Assembly: GCA_900545835.1 (NCBI GenBank) | Contig: URBB01000088.1 | Coordinates: 1 to 8,418, forward strand | Direction: 5' to 3' | From: an uncultured Collinsella sp. | GTDB taxonomy: Bacteria > Actinomycetota > Coriobacteriia > Coriobacteriales > Coriobacteriaceae | Length of the DNA: 8,418 nt | In this document: positions 1 through 5,571 of the stretch, in pieces | Layout: every line of letters begins with the position of its first letter | How positions within the stretch are numbered: the first letter of the stretch is position 1 | Program-made: the position numbers and the translations under genes | Notes under the pieces: model-generated | The model's database searches: none | Seen by the model: the letters and a program-made list of their open reading frames with translations, nothing else | What the model was told of the DNA's origin: nothing

Positions 1-2004
1 AAGAGACAGCTCCAGAGCACCCGACGCCTCGCCGGCATCGAGGCCCACACGCACCAGGCCGCCGCAGGCGACGCGGGCGCCATCGGGGGTCACGTAAGTC
101 ACGCCGTCAACGACCGGCGCCGAAAGCGCGGCAGAAAGATCGTCCACTACGTAATAGCCGCCGAGCAGCGCCTCGACGACGGGTCCGTAGCCTGCGCGCA
201 CGGACAGACGATCAACCAGGCGGGTACCAGCAGCGCCCTCAGCGGCGGTAGAGCCGCTCACGCCGCGCGCCACCAGCAATGCCTCGCCCGAGGCCTTCTT
301 TTGGTCCAGAGCCGCACGACCGGCACGCTCAAGCGTGGCGGCGTCATCAAACAGCAGCGCATCGATATCGCCGGCGAGCAATTGCTCAACCAGGCCCTCA
401 AGCTCGCGCGGGGCCTCCAGCACGTCGCCCAGACGACCCAAGACATCGTCGCCCAGCGCACCCACCAGACGGCTCACGAGCGGCGAGCTGTCGGCCATGC
501 GGGCATCGAGTTTCTTTTGGCTGGCAAGCTCCGAGCGCACCTCGGACAGCTTGTTGCGCGCCTCACTCTCGCGGGCACGCAGGTCCTTCAGGGCCGCGCG
601 TGCCGTCTCGGTGGCCTCACGCGCATCGGCCTGGGCCTGGCGCGCTTCCTCAAGAGCGCCTTCAAGCTCCTCGGCGCGGTCACGACGGCTCTCGAGCGAG
701 GCCATGACCTCCTCGAGCTGCTCGTCAATCTGCTCCAGGCGCGAGGCATACATGTTGTCCTCGACCTCGGCATTGCTCAGCGAGTCCTTCACCTTGGCGA
801 GCTCGAGCGCGGCGTTATCGGCTACGCGCTGAACATCGCGATGCTCACGCGTAAGCTGCGAAATCTGATTGTCGAGCGCCACGCGCCGGTCGTGGAGCTC
901 AGCGGCGGCAGGACCAGCGGCGTCAACGTCCTCCTGGGCCTGCATATGCGCACCGGTCACTTCCTCAAGCTGCGCACGCGCGTCCTCAAGCTCCTCGACC
1001 ACGCGACGACGCTGATGCTCGGAGCTCGAAATCTGCCCGCGCATATCAGACAGGCGCGACACCATGTTGTGACCCTTTTCCTCGAGCAGGCGCATGTCGG
1101 AGTTAATGCGGCCGACCACATCTTGCATATGACGGCGCTGCTCGCCCAGATCACCCACAAACAGGCCCTTTTCCTCGAGCATGACCTGAAGCTTCTCGAG
1201 CTCGCGCTCCTTTTCGCCCATGCGGTACTGCGCAAGCTCCAGCTCGGCGGCACCTTCCTTGGAGCGGCTCTCCAGATCGTTCCACTGCGACTGCAGCGAA
1301 CGCAGCTCGTCGACGGCCAGCATCTGCGTAAGCTCGTTCGCGCGAGAGGACAGCTCTTTGTACTTGCGTGCGCGATCGACCTGACGCTCCAGCGGTCGCA
1401 GCTGACGGGCGATTTCCTTATTGATGTCGCGGGCACGCGTCAGGTGCTCGTCCATCGACTTAATCTTTTTGAGCGCGCGCTCCTTGCGGCGCTTGTGCTT
1501 GGAGATGCCGGCGGCCTCCTCGATGAGGGCGCGACGCTCCTCGGGGCGGCTCTGCAAAATGGCGTCGAGCTTGCCCTGGCTGATGATGGAATGCGTATCC
1601 TTGCCCAGGCCCGAATCGTGCAGGATGTCCTGAATGTCCATCAGGCGGCACGGACTCGAGTTGATAAGGTACTCGCTTTCGCCCGAGCGATACATACGAC
1701 GGGTGATGGCAACCTCGTCAAAATCGACGGGCAGCATATGGTCCGAGTTATCGAGCACCAGCGTGACCTCGGCGACACCCACCGGCTTGCGAGCCGACGA
1801 GCCCGAGAAGATGACATCCTCCATGGCCTGGCCGCGCAGCTGCTTGGCGCTCTGCTCGCCCAGAACCCACAGGATGGAGTCAGAGATGTTCGATTTTCCC
1901 GAGCCGTTGGGACCGACGATGACGGTCAGGCCCGGCTCAAACGTCATATGGGCGCGGTCGGCAAACGACTTGAACCCTTTGAGCGTGAGGGACTTGAGAT
2001 ACAC
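1..2004 (-). CDS. smc: Chromosome segregation ATPase Smc, N-terminal head, first coiled-coil arm and hinge (partial)
   Basis: Smc is the ATPase of the bacterial condensin, which compacts and segregates the chromosome together with ScpA and ScpB. The frame starts with GTG at 2004 and stays open to base 1, giving 668 codons; the second arm and the C-terminal head lie outside the window, since the family is usually near 1,180 residues. Visible parts are the N-terminal head beginning MYLKSLTLKGFKSFADR, Walker A GPNGSGKS at residues 31-38, and the Q-loop region IISQGK around 140-145. These are followed by a long charged coiled coil from about 165 to 505. The hinge spans about 509-660, with GYGPVVEALLGGYYVVDDL and a Gly-rich end near YVTPDGARVACGG. 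The start is supported by alignment to the usual Smc N-terminus and by GAGG 4 bases upstream. The gene begins 10 bases after the rnc stop, so the two are co-transcribed. Confidence 0.97.
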   Translation of the reverse strand, partial: MYLKSLTLKGFKSFADRAHMTFEPGLTVIVGPNGSGKSNISDSILWVLGEQSAKQLRGQAMEDVIFSGSSARKPVGVAEVTLVLDNSDHMLPVDFDEVAITRRMYRSGESEYLINSSPCRLMDIQDILHDSGLGKDTHSIISQGKLDAILQSRPEERRALIEEAAGISKHKRRKERALKKIKSMDEHLTRARDINKEIARQLRPLERQVDRARKYKELSSRANELTQMLAVDELRSLQSQWNDLESRSKEGAAELELAQYRMGEKERELEKLQVMLEEKGLFVGDLGEQRRHMQDVVGRINSDMRLLEEKGHNMVSRLSDMRGQISSSEHQRRRVVEELEDARAQLEEVTGAHMQAQEDVDAAGPAAAELHDRRVALDNQISQLTREHRDVQRVADNAALELAKVKDSLSNAEVEDNMYASRLEQIDEQLEEVMASLESRRDRAEELEGALEEARQAQADAREATETARAALKDLRARESEARNKLSEVRSELASQKKLDARMADSSPLVSRLVGALGDDVLGRLGDVLEAPRELEGLVEQLLAGDIDALLFDDAATLERAGRAALDQKKASGEALLVARGVSGSTAAEGAAGTRLVDRLSVRAGYGPVVEALLGGYYVVDDLSAALSAPVVDGVTYVTPDGARVACGGLVRVGLDAGEASGALELSL

Positions 2005-2014
2005 GGTTCCTCGC

Positions 2015-2740
2015 TTACACGTGCTTCTTGTTCAGAATCACGCCGTTGGTGGTGTAACCCATGCGGTCGAGCGCTTCGAGCGCGGCGGCTCCCTCGGCTT
2101 CCTTCTTTGAAGAGCCGGAGCCGCGACCCTGGCGAATACCATCGATCAAAACCACGGCGGTAAAGGTGGGCGCATGCGCCGGGCCCTCGGAGCCAACGAG
2201 CTTATACGCTGGGGGCTCGTGACCGTCGGCCTGCACGCACTCCTGCAAAAACGACTTGGGGTTCGCAGGATGCTCGGCACGCTCGGAAGCCAAATGCGGC
2301 TTAAGCGTACGGTGAATGAACTCCGCCGCAACGTCCCAGCCGGCGTCCAGATACAGCGCGCCCACAAGCGACTCGTAGACGTTCTCGAGCGCCGAATGCA
2401 GGCCGCGCGCACCGGTACCGGTCTCAGAGGCACCAAAGATGATGATGTCGTCGATGCCCAGCTCATGAGAAACCTCGGACAGCGTAGCGCCCGAGACAAG
2501 CGACACCTTCAGGCGCGTGAGCTTGCCCTCGTCAAACTCCGGATAGGACTCAAACAGGGAGCGTGCGACCACAGCGCCCAAAATGGAATCGCCCAAGAAC
2601 TCAAGGCGCTCATAGCTGGCAGAAACCGGCTGGCCCTCGACTGCCGAGGGATGCGTAAGGGCCGCGCGCAGCAGCACCTTATTATTGAACTCGTGGCCCA
2701 GAATTTCCTGGGCGCGCGTAAGTCGTTCAGACAAAGCCAA
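2015..2740 (-). CDS. rnc: Ribonuclease III
   Basis: RNase III is a cytoplasmic endonuclease specific for double-stranded RNA that processes pre-rRNA and some mRNAs. The protein has 241 residues, a normal length. The nuclease domain (about 5-150) carries the signature YERLEFLGDSILG at 43-55. The double-stranded RNA-binding domain spans about 160-226 (NPKSFLQECVQ to GSGSSKKEAEGAAALEAL). Aligned without gaps to E. coli RNase III, the acidic residues E38, E41, D45, E65 and E117 correspond to E44, E47, D51, E71 and E123 here. The metal-binding D114 (D107 in Aquifex) is replaced by N120 in ALENVYESLVGALYLD. The start is TTG at 2740, 3 bases after the acpP stop. Its ribosome site GGGAGG lies inside the last acpP codons with an 8-base spacer, which suggests translational coupling. 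The acpP-rnc-smc order is common in bacteria. Confidence 0.96.
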   Translation of the reverse strand: MALSERLTRAQEILGHEFNNKVLLRAALTHPSAVEGQPVSASYERLEFLGDSILGAVVARSLFESYPEFDEGKLTRLKVSLVSGATLSEVSHELGIDDIIIFGASETGTGARGLHSALENVYESLVGALYLDAGWDVAAEFIHRTLKPHLASERAEHPANPKSFLQECVQADGHEPPAYKLVGSEGPAHAPTFTAVVLIDGIRQGRGSGSSKKEAEGAAALEALDRMGYTTNGVILNKKHV

Positions 2741-2743
2741 GAC

Positions 2744-2986
2744 CTAGGCCTCCCTGGCGTTTTCGATCGCGTCGACGGCGTCGGCGACAGAGTTGAGCGA
2801 GAGCAGAGTCTCGTCATCGATCTCGAGGTTGAACTCGTCCTCGATAGCCGTAACCAGCTGCAGGCGCTCGAGCGAGTTGGCATCGAGGTCGTCAAAGGTG
2901 GTCTCATCGCTAATTTCGGCAACATCGACGCCCAGAACGTCAGCAGCGACCTCGGCGATCTTGTCGAAGATTTCGGAGCGGTCCAT
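2744..2986 (-). CDS. acpP: Acyl carrier protein
   Basis: ACP carries growing acyl chains on a 4'-phosphopantetheine arm during fatty-acid synthesis and donates acyl groups to PlsX. The product has 80 residues, normal for the family, and is strongly acidic. The prosthetic-group Ser is S38 in the segment DDLDANSLERLQLV, followed by the typical recognition helix and AIEDEFNLEIDDE. In most type II ACPs the residue before this Ser is Asp (DSL); here it is Asn (NSL), read directly from an AAC codon. The start ATG at 2986 is preferred because AGAGGA lies 6-7 bases upstream. An in-frame ATG five codons earlier would place that site inside the gene. It is separated from plsX by 114 bases holding a terminator-like palindrome, and is followed after 3 bases by rnc. 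No fabD, fabG or fabF lies beside it. Confidence 0.95.
   Translation of the reverse strand: MDRSEIFDKIAEVAADVLGVDVAEISDETTFDDLDANSLERLQLVTAIEDEFNLEIDDETLLSLNSVADAVDAIENAREA
2749..2754 (-). promoter_or_regulatory. Ribosome binding site of rnc, embedded in the acpP 3' end
   Basis: GGGAGG on the minus strand overlaps the final sense codons of acpP (AGG GAG GCC TAG) and stands 8 bases before the TTG codon at 2740. It is the main support for choosing the TTG start, because no ATG lies near the expected RNase III N-terminus. Ribosomes finishing acpP would cover this site. Confidence 0.75.
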
Positions 2987-3015
2987 AGCGCTTCCTCTCA
3001 TAGTGCATGAATACC

Positions 3016-3044
3016 AAAAGAATGGTACCGCCCGGGCGGTACCA
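3016..3044 (-). terminator. Palindrome with U-rich tail between plsX and acpP (terminator or attenuator)
   Basis: Bases 3023-3044 form a perfect 22-base inverted repeat whose left half reads TGGTACCGCCC; as RNA it would fold into a stem of about 9 pairs with a CCGG loop. In the minus-strand RNA it is followed by AUUCUUUUGG, a U-rich tail; the plus-strand side (AAGACACGG) has none, so the element points in the direction of the genes. It lies 57 bases beyond the plsX stop and 36 bases before the acpP start. A promoter-like TAGAAT occurs upstream at 3058-3063 without a clear -35 box, so acpP could either be read through from plsX or have its own start with this hairpin in the leader. Confidence 0.6.
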
Positions 3045-3100
3045 AGACACGGTTCTGATTCTACCCCACGACGCACGCCCCGAGACGCATAACGCCGCTG

Positions 3101-4120
3101 TTATAAAACGATGCCGTCCATGGAGTTGGCGACATTCTCGACCAGCCCGGCGCGCACGGCTTCGGCCGCCGCGAGCGTACCGTTTTTAACAGCCTCGACC
3201 GAGGTGGCGCCATGGCCGATCAGGACCACGCCGCGCAGGCCCAAAAGAATCGCGCCGCCCTTGGCGTCGCCCGAAAGCTTGGCCTTTATCTCGCGCATCT
3301 GCCTTTTAATGAGCAGCGCGGCGATCTTGGTGCCAAGCGAAGACATAAAGGCACCCTTGAGTTCCTGCAGCAAAAACTTGGCAGCGCCCTCGGTGGCCTT
3401 GAGCGCAATATTGCCCGACATGCCATCGGCAACGACGACATCGAAGTTACCTGAGGTGATGTCCGTTCCCTCGCAGTTACCAACAAAGCCGGGAACGGCG
3501 GCTTTCATGGCTGGGAAGCAGGCCTTGGTAAAGTTGGAGCCCTTCTCATCCTCGGTGCCGTTGGCAAGCAGGCCCACGCGAGGATGCTCGATGCCCAGGA
3601 CGACGCGGGCATAGGCGCTACCCATCTGGGCAAAACGCACCATGTCATCGACCTCGACATCGGGGTTGGCGCCCATATCGCACAGCACCGTCAGACCGCC
3701 GGCGCGATTGGGCAGCGCATTGGTCAGACAGGGACGCACCGGCTGCTTCTTACCTTCGGCCATATATCTAAACGGCGTGACGTAGGCGGTCGCAGCGGCG
3801 GTCATGGCGCCGGTGGAGCCGGCGGAGAAAAACGCGTCCGCATTTCCCTTCTTGATGGCGCGGCACGACAGCACGATCGACGACTTGCGCTTGGTCATCA
3901 CGGCGCGAATGGGATCGTCATCCATGGCGATAACGTCGGGTGCCTCAAGGGCCTCAACACGTGCATGGGAAGCAGCAAAGGGATTAACGATATCGGCGGG
4001 GCCAGCTGCCAAGACCTCGATATCGGGATCGGCGGCAAGTGCAGCCTCGATACCATCGAGAACAACCTGAGGTTTCTCGTCTCCGCCCACAACGTCTACA
4101 CAAATGCGAACGTTACTCAT
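3101..4120 (-). CDS. plsX: Phosphate acyltransferase PlsX
   Basis: PlsX is a peripheral membrane enzyme that converts acyl-ACP and phosphate to acyl-phosphate, the acyl donor for PlsY in phosphatidic acid synthesis. The 339-residue product has the usual length and conserved blocks in order. These are VRICVDVVGGDEKP near the N-terminus (family consensus VDAMGGDxxP), FFSAGSTGAM at 98-106, CDMGANPDV at 147-155, and GLLANGTEDEKGSN at 183-196. They are followed by DVVVADGMSGNIALKATEG at 227-245 and LLGLRGVVLIGHGA at 292-305. Two ATGs lie at 4126 and 4120; the second is chosen because AAGGAG is 7 bases from it but only 1 base from the first. It follows rpmF, a very common pairing, but a strong terminator-like hairpin sits between them, immediately before this gene's ribosome site. 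Expression probably depends on read-through or a promoter I cannot identify. Confidence 0.96.
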   Translation of the reverse strand: MSNVRICVDVVGGDEKPQVVLDGIEAALAADPDIEVLAAGPADIVNPFAASHARVEALEAPDVIAMDDDPIRAVMTKRKSSIVLSCRAIKKGNADAFFSAGSTGAMTAAATAYVTPFRYMAEGKKQPVRPCLTNALPNRAGGLTVLCDMGANPDVEVDDMVRFAQMGSAYARVVLGIEHPRVGLLANGTEDEKGSNFTKACFPAMKAAVPGFVGNCEGTDITSGNFDVVVADGMSGNIALKATEGAAKFLLQELKGAFMSSLGTKIAALLIKRQMREIKAKLSGDAKGGAILLGLRGVVLIGHGATSVEAVKNGTLAAAEAVRAGLVENVANSMDGIVL

Positions 4121-4127
4121 ATACATG

Positions 4128-4133
4128 CTCCTT
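4128..4133 (-). promoter_or_regulatory. Ribosome binding site of plsX
   Basis: AAGGAG on the minus strand is 7 bases before the ATG at 4120 and only 1 base before the alternative ATG at 4126. This decides in favour of the downstream start (MSNVRICVDV). The site begins 4 bases after the U-run of the preceding hairpin, so RNA folding and ribosome loading occur very close together. Confidence 0.75.
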
Positions 4134-4137
4134 ATAC

Positions 4138-4167
4138 AAAAATGGCCGACTCATTGAGCCGGCCATT
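4138..4167 (-). terminator. Intrinsic terminator or attenuator between rpmF and plsX
   Basis: In minus-strand RNA the arm AAUGGCCGGCUC pairs with GAGUCGGCCAUU around an AAU loop. This gives a 12-pair stem with one G-U wobble, followed at once by a run of five U. On the plus strand the wobble becomes an A-C mismatch and no T-run follows, so the element is directional. It starts 40 bases after the rpmF stop and ends 17 bases before the plsX start. It is the strongest terminator-like structure I see in the window. Confidence 0.8.
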
Positions 4168-4207
4168 GTGGTTCCATTTGGAACGGCATCGCATCCAGAG
4201 TATAGCG

Positions 4208-4387
4208 TTACTCGGTAACGATAACCTCACGGTCCTTGTAGAAACCGCAGCTGGGGCACACATGGTGCGGAAGCTTGACAGCGCCGCAACGGGGGCACGT
4301 GGACTGAGCCGCAGCCGAGATCTTCATGTTGGCGGAACGACGGGTGTGAGTGCGGATACGACCCTGCTTTTGTTTAGGTACGGGCAT
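4208..4387 (-). CDS. rpmF: 50S ribosomal protein L32
   Basis: L32 is a small zinc-ribbon protein of the large ribosomal subunit. The product has 59 residues, begins MPVPKQKQGRIRTHTRRSAN and has a basic N-terminal tail that would thread into rRNA. Its zinc ribbon uses C31-P-R-C34 and C44-P-S-C47, so this is the cysteine-containing (zinc-binding) form. The ATG at 4387 follows AAGGAAGG with a 5-base spacer. It is preceded by yceD (64-base gap) and followed by plsX, the conserved yceD-rpmF-plsX order. A TGTGGTAATAT element in the upstream gap could be a separate promoter. A strong terminator-like hairpin follows the stop codon. Confidence 0.96.
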   Translation of the reverse strand: MPVPKQKQGRIRTHTRRSANMKISAAAQSTCPRCGAVKLPHHVCPSCGFYKDREVIVTE

Positions 4388-4433
4388 AGTGACCTTCCTT
4401 ATGAACTATCCAGTGTGGCGATTACGCGCAAGT

Positions 4434-4448
4434 AGCGATATTACCACA
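4434..4448 (-). promoter_or_regulatory. Possible extended -10 promoter element before rpmF
   Basis: The gap between yceD and rpmF contains, on the minus strand, TGTGGTAATAT (TGn followed by TAATAT at 4438-4443). No convincing -35 hexamer is found 16-18 bases upstream, as usual for extended -10 promoters. The same TGTGGTAA string occurs in the gap before the coiled-coil gene, which is why I record it. It could also be chance. Confidence 0.3.
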
Positions 4449-4451
4449 GTT

Positions 4452-5006
4452 TTACTCATCGAGCTTGAGATTCTTCAATGCTGCAAATGGATTTTCCGTG
4501 GCAGCGGCCCATTCTGCCTCTGCCTGGGCGGTGCAATCGCATTGCTCGACGTTGAGATTGCAACCGCAAGTGGGGCACAGACCGCGGCAATCGGGCTTGC
4601 ACAGAACGACAAACGGCGTGTCCATAACGACCGCGTCGTTGATGGGCTCACCCAGATCGACTAGACGGTCCTCACCCAGGAGCTCGTAGCCGTCCTCGTA
4701 GGCCTCGGGATCCTCGGGCTCCTCAAAGAGGTAGAACTCCTCGATCTCGCCGGCGATATCAAACGAGGCAGGCTCCAGGCAACGGTCGCACTCGCCGATG
4801 GCGTGCGCGCGGACCATGCCCGTGAGCAAGACACCGGTACCGGCATTGGTAAAGACAACGTCGTAGTCGATGCCGTCCTGTAGCTGGTACTCCTTCTCGC
4901 CCACCGTGTAGGTGGCAACATCGACCTTGCCGGTCAGCGGATACGAATCACCAGGAAACTCGAGCTGCTCGGAAAGATCGACGGTAACGCTCGGGAACTC
5001 AGCCAT
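4452..5006 (-). CDS. yceD: YceD / DUF177 family protein (23S rRNA accumulation factor)
   Basis: DUF177 proteins, including E. coli YceD and plant homologues, are linked to accumulation of 23S rRNA and large-subunit biogenesis; the biochemical activity is not firmly known. The product has 184 residues. Family features are a beta-rich N-terminal half, the CDRCL motif at 73-77, an acidic middle (EEPEDPEAYEDGYELLGED), and DLGEPINDAVVMDTPF at 117-132. A cysteine cluster from 136 to 158 follows (C136, C140, C144, C147, C149, C156, C158), including CPTCG and CDC, which probably binds zinc. The ATG at 5006 shares its A with the TAA stop of the preceding gene (TAATG) and has no good Shine-Dalgarno, so translation is likely coupled. 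Its position before rpmF matches the usual gene order. Confidence 0.93.
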   Translation of the reverse strand: MAEFPSVTVDLSEQLEFPGDSYPLTGKVDVATYTVGEKEYQLQDGIDYDVVFTNAGTGVLLTGMVRAHAIGECDRCLEPASFDIAGEIEEFYLFEEPEDPEAYEDGYELLGEDRLVDLGEPINDAVVMDTPFVVLCKPDCRGLCPTCGCNLNVEQCDCTAQAEAEWAAATENPFAALKNLKLDE

Positions 5007-5503
5007 TACCACTGACCATTCTGTTGGGCGGCACCTTCGTTGAGCTGCTGACGGCAACGGGTAACGGTGCCGGTCAGGCTCTTGAGGTTCTCCTCCAGGT
5101 GCGTAAAGACCTGCTCTGCATAGTCCTCGGCAGCATAACGCGTCTCGCGCTCGTACTGCTGGGCACGATCGCGGATGTCGTCGGCCTGCTGCTGTGCCAA
5201 GCGGACGATCTCCTGCTCACCGGCAATGGTGAGGGCCTGCTGCTGAGCGTCGGCGATGATGGAATCGGCCTGAGCGGCGGCGGAAGCCATAAGCTCCTCG
5301 CGCTCTTTGAGGATACGGCGGGACTTCTGCCACTCCTCGGGATAGCTCATGCGGATCTCGTCGAGGATGTTGAAGAACACGTCGGCGTCGATGACCTTGA
5401 ACTGAGCGTTCTTGCCGAAAGGCGGCTTGGCTTCCTCGATCAGCCCTTCGAGCTCATCGACCAAGCTGACGATCCTATCGCCAGGAAAATTCTCGCCCGG
5501 CAT
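5006..5503 (-). CDS. SepIVA/DivIVA-like coiled-coil protein
   Basis: The product has 165 residues with no signal peptide or membrane segment. The N-terminal part (about 10-58) reads IVSLVDELEGLIEEAKPPFG, then DADVFFNILDEIRMSYPEEW. A predicted long coiled coil follows from about 60 to 150, with many Ala and Gln residues and repeats of the type AxxQAD. From memory this matches mycobacterial SepIVA (Rv2927c), a DivIVA-domain septation factor also encoded directly before the DUF177 and rnc genes. Both have Leu-rich 'VDEL..IVEEA', an Ile/Pro segment 'DI....P.E' and 'A..AD.I...A' repeats. Some annotations call such proteins ATP synthase subunit B-like because of the coiled coil, but there is no membrane helix. 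A role at septum or pole is inference. ATG 5503 is chosen because AAAGGAG lies 5 bases upstream; earlier in-frame ATGs put that site inside the gene. Confidence 0.8.
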   Translation of the reverse strand: MPGENFPGDRIVSLVDELEGLIEEAKPPFGKNAQFKVIDADVFFNILDEIRMSYPEEWQKSRRILKEREELMASAAAQADSIIADAQQQALTIAGEQEIVRLAQQQADDIRDRAQQYERETRYAAEDYAEQVFTHLEENLKSLTGTVTRCRQQLNEGAAQQNGQW

Positions 5504-5508
5504 CCGGT

Positions 5509-5515
5509 CTCCTTT
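5509..5515 (-). promoter_or_regulatory. Ribosome binding site of the coiled-coil gene
   Basis: AAAGGAG on the minus strand stands 5 bases before the ATG at 5503. It argues against the longer reading frames that begin at 5515 or 5527, because their starts overlap or precede it. Confidence 0.7.
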
Positions 5516-5538
5516 CATAGGTAACATATCATCGTGCT

Positions 5539-5549
5539 AGTTTACCACA
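5539..5549 (-). promoter_or_regulatory. Possible extended -10 promoter for the coiled-coil gene, yceD and rpmF
   Basis: The 68-base gap after coaD contains, on the minus strand, TGTGGTAAACT (TGn before TAAACT at 5539-5544). A transcript from here would have a leader of roughly 30 bases before the ATG at 5503. No good -35 hexamer is present; a T-rich tract (GTTTTTTATT) lies further upstream. The shared TGTGGTAA string before rpmF gives slight extra support. Confidence 0.35.
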
Positions 5550-5571
5550 TGCCACCAGGCAATAAAAAACG

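Noticed and set aside
301..2163. 620-codon open frame on the plus strand opposite smc and the rnc end
   Set aside because: It is in exact codon register with smc, so it is open simply because smc avoids TTA, CTA and TCA codons. The protein has no recognisable domain and no good ribosome site, while the opposite strand encodes an unmistakable Smc.
2174..3010. Plus-strand frame of 278 codons opposite rnc and acpP
   Set aside because: Shadow of two certain genes; the translation is Arg/Leu/Gly-rich with no family resemblance.
2987..3076. 30-residue N-terminal extension of acpP
   Set aside because: It would cover the palindrome and its U-rich tail, and no other ACP has such a leader; the ATG at 2986 has a proper ribosome site.
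3584..4435. Plus-strand frame of 283 codons opposite plsX and rpmF
   Set aside because: It runs through the plsX start, the terminator hairpin and all of rpmF, all well supported on the other strand; no ribosome site or family match.
4415..4445. Imperfect direct repeat (minus strand GTAATATCGCTAC and GTAATCGCCAC) with a weak TGTGG/CCACA inverted pair before rpmF
   Set aside because: Copies are short and unequal and the stem has only five pairs around a large loop; this can arise by chance.
5024..5524. Plus-strand Leu/Val-rich frame opposite the coiled-coil gene that looks membrane-like
   Set aside because: Hydrophobicity arises because it is antisense to codons for Gln, Glu, Asp and Ala; the minus-strand gene has a good ribosome site and conserved synteny.
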